A DNA stretch of 64,000 bases. It comes from Bombus terrestris. Lineage: Eukaryota > Arthropoda > Insecta > Hymenoptera > Apidae. The DNA lies in the NCBI RefSeq assembly GCF_910591885.1, contig NW_025963554.1:310001-374000 (forward strand), given 5' to 3'. Numbering within the stretch: position 1 is the stretch's first letter; each line of letters starts with the position of its first letter. The notes below the pieces were generated by a model, which ran no database searches, had not been told where the DNA came from, and saw only the letters and a list, made by a program, of their open reading frames with translations. A program made the translations under genes and the position numbers. Shown in pieces: positions 57,441 to 64,000 of this stretch.

Positions 57441-57470
57441 GTCATACGTTGTATAGTGATAGTATATAAT
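57441..57470 (+). repeat. Chimeric A/B monomer, second copy
   Basis: Same join as 55340-55369. The 18,767-bp match to 37.9-38.7 kb ends here and the 17,562-bp match to 39.9-43.1 kb starts here, so this monomer is the junction between two formerly separate array segments. Confidence 0.85.
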
Positions 57471-58280
57471 GTTACACGGTATATAGTAATATTATGTAAC
57501 GTCATACGTTATAACGTAGTGCTGTATAGCATTACACGTTGTATAGTAATAGTATACAATATTATACGGTATATAGTAATATTATGTAACGTCATACGTT
57601 ATAAGGTAATAGTATACAACGTCATACGTCATAACGTAATGCAATATAACGTTATACGTTGTATAGTGATAGTATATAATGTTACACGGTATATAGTAAT
57701 ATTATGTAACGTCATACGTTATAACGTAATGCAATAAAACGTTACACGTTGTATACTAATAGTATATAATGTTATACGTTATAGCGTAATGGTATATAAC
57801 GTTATACGTTATAACGTAGTGCTTTATAACATTGCACGTTGTATAGTAATAGTATACAATATTATACGGTATATAGTAAAATTATGTAACGTCATACGTT
57901 ATAACGTAGTACTACATAACGTTGTACGTTATAACGTAATACTATATAACGTTATACGTTATAACGAAATACTATATAACGTTATACGTTATAACGTAAT
58001 GCAATATAATGTTATACGTTGTATAGTGATAGTATATAATGTTACACGGTATATAGTAATATTATGTAACGTCATACGTTATAACGTAGTGCTGTATATC
58101 ATTACACGTTGTATAGTAATAGTACACAATGTTATCCGGTATATAGTAATATTATGTAACGTCATACGTTATAACGTAGTGCTACATACCATTAGACGTT
58201 GTATAGTAATAGTACACAATGTTATCCGGTATATAGTAATATTATGTAACGTCATACGTTATAACGTAGTGCTATATATC

Positions 58281-58314
58281 ATTACACGTTGTATATATAT
58301 ATATATTATACAAT
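58281..58314 (+). repeat. (TA)n-expanded monomer, 34 bp
   Basis: Equal in length to its duplication partner at 40719, so the expansion predates that duplication. Confidence 0.92.
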
Positions 58315-59754
58315 GTTATACGGTATATAGTAATATTATGTAACGTCATACGTTATAAGGTTATAGTATACAACGTCATACGTCATAATGTAATGCAATA
58401 TAACGTTATACGTTGTATAGTGATAGTATATAATGTTACACGGTATATAGTAATATTATGTAACGTCATACGTTATAACGTAGTGCTATATATCATTACA
58501 CGTTGTATAGTAATAGTACACAATGTTATCTGGTATATAGTAATATTATGTAACGTCATACGTTATAAGGTAATAGTATATAACGTCATACGTTATAACG
58601 TAATGCAATATAACGTTATACGTTGTATAGTGATAGTATATAATGTTACACGGTATATAGTAATATTATGTAACGTCATACGTTATAACGTAGTGCTGTA
58701 TATCATTACACGTTGTATAGTAATAGTATACAATGTTATACGGTATATAGTAATATTATGTAACGTCATACGTTATAAGGTAATAGTTTATAACGTCATA
58801 CGTTATAACGTAATGCAATATAACGTTATACGTTGTATAGTGATTGTATATATTGTTACACGGTATATAGTAATATTATGTAACGTCATACGTTTTAACG
58901 TAGTGCTGTATAGCATTACACGTTGTATAGTAATAGTATACAATGTTATCCGGTATATAGTAATATTATGTAACGTCATACGTTATAACGTAGTGCTATA
59001 TATCATTACACGTTGTATAGTAATAGTACACAATGTTATCTGGTATATAGTAATATTATGTAACGTCATACGTTATAACGTAGTGCTATATATCATTACA
59101 CGTTGTATAGTAATATTATACAATGTTATACGGTATATAGTAATATTATGAAACGTCATACGTTATAAGGTAATAGTATACAACGTCATACGTCATAACG
59201 TAATGCAATATAACGTTATACGTTGTATAGTGATAGTATATAATGTTACACGGTATATAGTAATATTATGTAACGTCATACGTTATAACGTAATGCAATA
59301 AAACGTTACACGTTGCATACTAATAGTATATAATGTTATACGTTATAGCGTAATGGTATATAACGTTATACGTTATAACGTAATGCTTTATAACATTGCA
59401 CGTTGTATAGTAATAGTATACAATATTATACGGTATATAGTAAAATTATGTAACGTCATACGTTATAACGTAGTACTACATAACGTTGTACGTTATAACG
59501 TAATACTATATAACGTTATACGTTATAACGAAATACTATATAACGTTATACGTTATAACGTAATGCAATATAACGTTATACGTTGTATAGTGATAGTATA
59601 TAATGTTACACGGTATATAGTAATATTATGTAACGTCATACGTTATAACGTAGTGCTGTATATCATTACACGTTGTATAGTAATAGTACACAATGTTATC
59701 CGGTATATAGTAATATTATGTAACGTCATACGTTATAACGTAGTGCTATATATC

Positions 59755-59786
59755 ATTACACGTTGTATATATATATATTATACAAT
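59755..59786 (+). repeat. (TA)n-expanded monomer, 32 bp
   Basis: Equal in length to its partner at 42193. It is the last register-changing event in the window. Confidence 0.92.
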
Positions 59787-60760
59787 GTTATACGGTATAT
59801 AGTAATATTATGTAACGTCATACGTTATAAGGTAATAGTATACAACGTCATACGTCATAACGTAATGCAATATAACGTTATACGTTGTATAGTAATAGTA
59901 TATAATGTTACACGGTATATAGTAATATTATGTAACGTCATACGTTATAACGTAGTGCTGTATATCATTACACGTTGTATAGTAATAGTATACAATATTA
60001 TACGGTATATAGTAATATTATGTAACGTCATACGTTATAAGGTAATAGTATACAACGTCATACGTCATAACGTAATGCAATATAACGTTATACGTTGTAT
60101 AGTGATAGTATATAATGTTACACGGTATATAGTAATATTATGTAACGTCATACGTTATAACGTAATGCAATAAAACGTTACACTTTGTATACTAATAGTA
60201 TATAATGTTATACGTTATAGCGTAATGGTATATAACGTTATACGTTATAACGTAGTGCTTTATAACATTGCACGTTGTATAGTAATAGTATACAATATTA
60301 TACGGTATATAGTAAAATTATGTAACGTCATACGTTATAACGTAGTACTACATAACGTTGTACGTTATAACGTAATACTATATAACGTTATACGTTATAA
60401 CGAAATACTATATAACGTTATACGTTATAAAGTAATGGTATATAACGTCATACGTTATAACCTAATGCAATATAACGTTACACGTTGTATAGTAATAGTA
60501 TATAACGTTATACGTTATAGCGAAATGGTATATAACGTTATACGTTATAACGTAGTGCTTTATAACATTGCACGTTGTATAGTAGTAGTATACAATGTTA
60601 TACGGTATATAGTAAAATTATGTAACGGCATACGTTATATCGTAGTACTGTATAACGTTGTACGTTATAACGTAATGCAATATAACGTTATACGTTGTAT
60701 AGTGATAGTATATAATATTACACGGTATATAGTAATATTATGTAACGTCATACGTTATAA

Positions 60761-61606
60761 CGTAGTGCTATATAACGTTGTACGTTATAACGTAATACTA
60801 TATAACGTTATACGTTATAACGAAATACTATATAACGTTATACGTTATAACGTAATGCATTATAACGTTATACGTTGTATAGTGATAGTATATAATGTTA
60901 CACGGTATATAGTAATATTATGTAACGTCATACGTTATAACGTAGTGCTGTATATCATTACACGTTGTATAGTAATAGTACACAATGTTATCCGGTATAT
61001 AGTAATATTATGTAACGTCATACGTTATAACGTAGTGCTATATAACGTTGTACGTTATAACGTAATACTATATAACGTTATACGTTATAACGAAATACTA
61101 TATAACGTTATACGTTATAACGTAATGCATTATAACGTTATACGTTGTATAGTGATAGTATATAATGTTACACGGTATATAGTAATATTATGTAACGTCA
61201 TACGTTATAACGTAGTGCTGTATATCATTACACGTTGTATAGTAATAGTACACAATGTTATCCGGTATATAGTAATATTATGTAACGTCATACGTTATAA
61301 CGTAGTGCTATATATCATTACACGTTGTATAGTAATAGTACACAATGTTATCTGGTATATAGTAATATTATGTAACGTCATACGTTATAAGGTAATAGTA
61401 TACAACGTCATACGTTATAACGTAGTGCTATATATCGTTACACGTTGTATAGTAATAGCATACAATGTTATACGGTATATAGTAATATTATGTAACGTCA
61501 TACGTTATAACGTAGTGCTATATAACGTTGTACGTTATAACGTAATACTATATAACGTTATACGTTATAACGAAATACTATATAACGTTATACGTTATAA
61601 CGTAAT
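60761..61606 (+). repeat. 270-bp and 480-bp local higher-order repeats
   Basis: The run gtgctatataacgttgtacg to the monomer with cgtaatgcat occurs three times; the cgtaatgcat landmark is at 60851, 61121 and 61601. Spacings are 270 bp (9 monomers) and 480 bp (16 monomers), so the longer unit is the shorter one plus seven monomers. Confidence 0.85.
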
Positions 61607-62742
61607 GCATTATAACGTTATACGTTGTATAGTGATAGTATATAATGTTACACGGTATATAGTAATATTATGTAACGTCATACGTTATAACGTAGTGCTG
61701 TATATCATTACACGTTGTATAGTAATAGTACACAATGTTATCCGGTATATAGTAATATTATGTAACGTCATACGTTATAACGTAGTGCTATATATCATTA
61801 CACGTTGTATAGTAATAGTACACAATGTTATCTGGTATATAGTAATATTATGTAACGTCATACGTTATAAGGTAATAGTATACAACGTCATACGTTATAA
61901 CGTAGTGCTATATATCATTACACGTTGTATAGTAATATTATACAATGTTATACGGTATATAGTAATATTATGAAACGTCATAAGTTATAAGGTAATAGTA
62001 TACAACGTCATACGTCATAACGTAATGCAATATAACGTTATACGTTGCATAGTGATAGTATATAATGTTACACGGTATATAGTAATATTATGTAACGTCA
62101 TACGTTATAACGTAGTGCTGTATATCATTACACGCTGTATAGTAATAGTATACAATGTTATACGGTATATAGTAATATTATGCAACGTCATACGTTATAA
62201 GGTAATAGTATATAACGTCATACGTTATAACGTAATGCAATATAACGTTATACGTTGTATAGTGATAGTATATAATGTTACACGGTATATAGTAATATTA
62301 TGTAACGTCATACGTTATAACGTAGTGCTGTATATCATTACACGTTGTATAGTAATAGTATACAATGTTATACGGTATATAGTAATATTATGTTACGTCA
62401 TACGTTATAAGGTAATAGTTTATAACGTCATACGTTATAACGTAGTGCAATATAACGTTATACGTTGTATAGTGATAGTATATAATGTTACACGGTATAT
62501 AGTAATATTATGTAACGTCATACGTTATAACGTAGTGCTGCATAGCATTACACGTTGTATAGTAATAGTATACAATGTTATACGGTATATAGTAATATTA
62601 TGTAACGTCATACGTTATAAGGTAATAGTATATAGCGTCATACGTAATAACGTAATGCAATATAACGTTACACGTTGTATAGTGATAGTATATAATGTTA
62701 TACGGTATATAGTAATATTATGTAACGTCATACGTTATAACG
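61407..62742 (+). repeat. 1.3-kb duplication partner of 44955-46290
   Basis: Constant 16,452-bp offset; carries gtcataagttataagg (about 61977), ttgcatag (62045), attatgcaac (about 62178) and attatgttac (about 62388). Private changes include tgcatagcatt (62539) and gtaataacg (62645). Confidence 0.83.
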
Positions 62743-64000
62743 TAATGCAATAAAACGTTACACGTTGTATACTAATAGTATATAATGTTATACGTTATAG
62801 CGTAGTGCTCTTTAACATTGCACGTTGTATAGTAATAGTATACAATGTTATAAGGTATATAGTAAAATTATGTAACGTCATACGTTATAACGTAGTACTA
62901 TATATCGTTGTACGTTATAACGTAATACTATATAACGTTATACGTTATAGCGAAATACTATATAACGTTATACGTTATAACGTAATGCAATATAACGTTA
63001 TACGTTGTATAGTGATAGTATATAATGTTACACGGTATATAGTAATATTATGTAACGTCATACGTTATAACGTAGTGCTGTATATCATTGCACGTTGTAT
63101 AGTAATAGTACACAATGTTATCCGGTATATAGTAATATTATGTAACGTCATACGTTATAACGTAGTGCTATATATCATTACACGTTGTATAGTAATAGTA
63201 CACAATGTTATCTGGTATATAGTAATATTATGTAACGTCATACGTTATAAGGTAATAGTATACAACGTCATACGTCATAACGTAATGCAATATAACGTTA
63301 TACGTTGCATAGTGATAGTATATAATGTTACACGGTATATAGTAATATTATGTAACGTCATACGTTATAACGTAGTGCTGTATATCATTACACGCTGTAT
63401 AGTAATAGTATACAATGTTATACGGTATATAGTAATATTATGTAACGTCATACGTTATAAGGTAATAGTATATAACGTCATACGTTATAACGTAATGCAA
63501 TATAACGTTATACGTTGTATAGTGATAGTATATAATGTTACACGGTATATAGTAATATTATGTAACGTCATACGTTATAACGTAGTGCTGTATATCATTA
63601 CACGTTGTATAGTAATAGTATACAATGTTATACGGTATATAGTAATATTATGTAACGTCATACGTTATAAGGTAATAGTTTATAACGTCATACGTTATAA
63701 CGTAGTGCAATATAACGTTATACGTTGTATAGTGATAGTATATAATTCTACACGGTATATAGTAATATTATGTAACGTCATACGTTATAACGTAGTGCTG
63801 TATAGCATTACACGTTGTATAGTAATAGTACACAATGTTATCCGGTATATAGTAATATTATGTAACGTCATACGTTATAACGTAGTGCTATATATCATTA
63901 CACGTTGTATAGTAATAGTACACAATGTTATCTGGTATATAGTAATATTATGTAACGTCATACGTTATAAGGTAATAGTATACAACGTCATACGTTATAA
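62743..64000 (+). repeat. Right-edge array segment, cut mid-monomer
   Basis: Monomers continue to the last base; the final one starts at 63987 and is cut after 14 bases. A gtgctctttaacattgcacg junction at about 62808 recalls those near 2840 and 9563. The rest is B-C-A trimer sequence resembling 47.2-48.0 kb. No flank or gene is reached. Confidence 0.9.

Larger units (their letters stand above)
57448..60676 (+). repeat. 3.2-kb segmental duplication, copy 2
   Basis: Partner of 39886-43114. Private differences include tatagcatt (57526), aaggttatag (58357), tgattgtat (58843) and acactttg (60181). Right of 60676 this copy continues with gtaatgcaat while copy 1 continues with gtaatactatatgac. Confidence 0.87.
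1..64000 (+). repeat. 30-bp satellite DNA array, about 2,130 monomers, fills the window
   Basis: Every stretch can be read as 30-bp monomers, nearly all in the same orientation. A typical monomer starts GTTATACGTTATAAC and ends GTAATACTATATAAC. Three classes recur: A (core gttataacgt), B (core gttgtatagt) and C (core ggtatatagt). Typical A/B, B/C and A/C pairs match at about 18, 22 and 21 of 30 positions, while members of one class usually differ at only a few positions. Class A carries three CpGs per monomer, all inside ACGT. Both window edges lie inside the array. An uninterrupted homogenised array of this length is typical of eukaryotic heterochromatic satellite. A centromeric role is possible but not shown by the sequence. 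No other sequence class interrupts it. Confidence 0.99.

Noticed and set aside
1..64000. CRISPR array
   Set aside because: Repeats are contiguous with no unique spacers; the 30-bp unit itself fills the whole period.
1..64000. TATA-box promoters and AT-rich replication origins
   Set aside because: TATATA occurs in most monomers and AT-richness is uniform, so nothing distinguishes a particular site.
1..64000. Telomeric repeat, tRNA, rRNA or other structured RNA gene
   Set aside because: No short G-rich telomere motif and no sequence other than the 30-bp family was seen on either strand.

Overview
The whole window is one satellite DNA array. From the first base to the last it is a head-to-tail tandem repeat with a 30-bp monomer (about 2,130 copies), AT-rich (roughly 27-30% GC by eye) and rich in ACGT tetramers. 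Neither edge reaches unique flanking DNA, so the array is longer than 64 kb. I find no credible protein gene, RNA gene, CRISPR array, transposase, promoter or origin. Long open frames exist only because the monomer is 10 codons long and one of its six frames has no stop. Such an array points to a nuclear eukaryotic genome, in a heterochromatic, centromere-like or sex/B-chromosome-like region. CpG is abundant, which fits a lineage with little CpG methylation (many invertebrates or protists) or a recently homogenised array. The species cannot be named from this sequence.

The array is hierarchical. The monomer is an ancient dimer of a 15-mer (12/15 identical halves), itself apparently 8+7 bp units anchored on ACGT. 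Monomers fall into three classes: A (core gttataacgt), B (core gttgtatagt) and C (core ggtatatagt). Much of the window follows a B-C-A trimer (90 bp), locally a 210-bp heptamer, then kilobase-scale higher-order repeats (930, about 2,500-2,940, 1,290 and 2,731 bp) and long-range duplications (offsets 6,543, 6,721-6,723, 8,374-8,494, 16,452, 17,562 and 18,767 bp).

Layout. 1-11,362 holds two copies of a 3.8-kb block around a 210-bp heptamer tract. 10,594-13,443 is a three-copy 31-monomer tandem. 13,504-38,133 is dense in a peculiar 61-bp unit (12 of 17 copies) and carries the gtcaaaacg marker monomer. From about 38-39 kb to the end the array changes flavour: gtcaaaacg disappears, monomers with attgcacg become common, (TA)n-expanded monomers cluster, and a 2,731-bp higher-order repeat runs in tandem (about 45.78-53.4 kb).

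The most unusual element is the 61-bp unit. It holds one inverted B monomer next to a direct one, the only strand switch I see in the array. It shifts the register by +1 and can pair with either the monomer before it or the one after it. Often it is the right end of a conserved 721-bp module. Register bookkeeping closes exactly: 17 such units (+1 each), three ACGTAC insertions (+6 each) and seven (TA)n-expanded monomers (+2 to +5) account for the whole phase drift across 64 kb. Every other difference I see is a substitution or a gain or loss of whole monomers.
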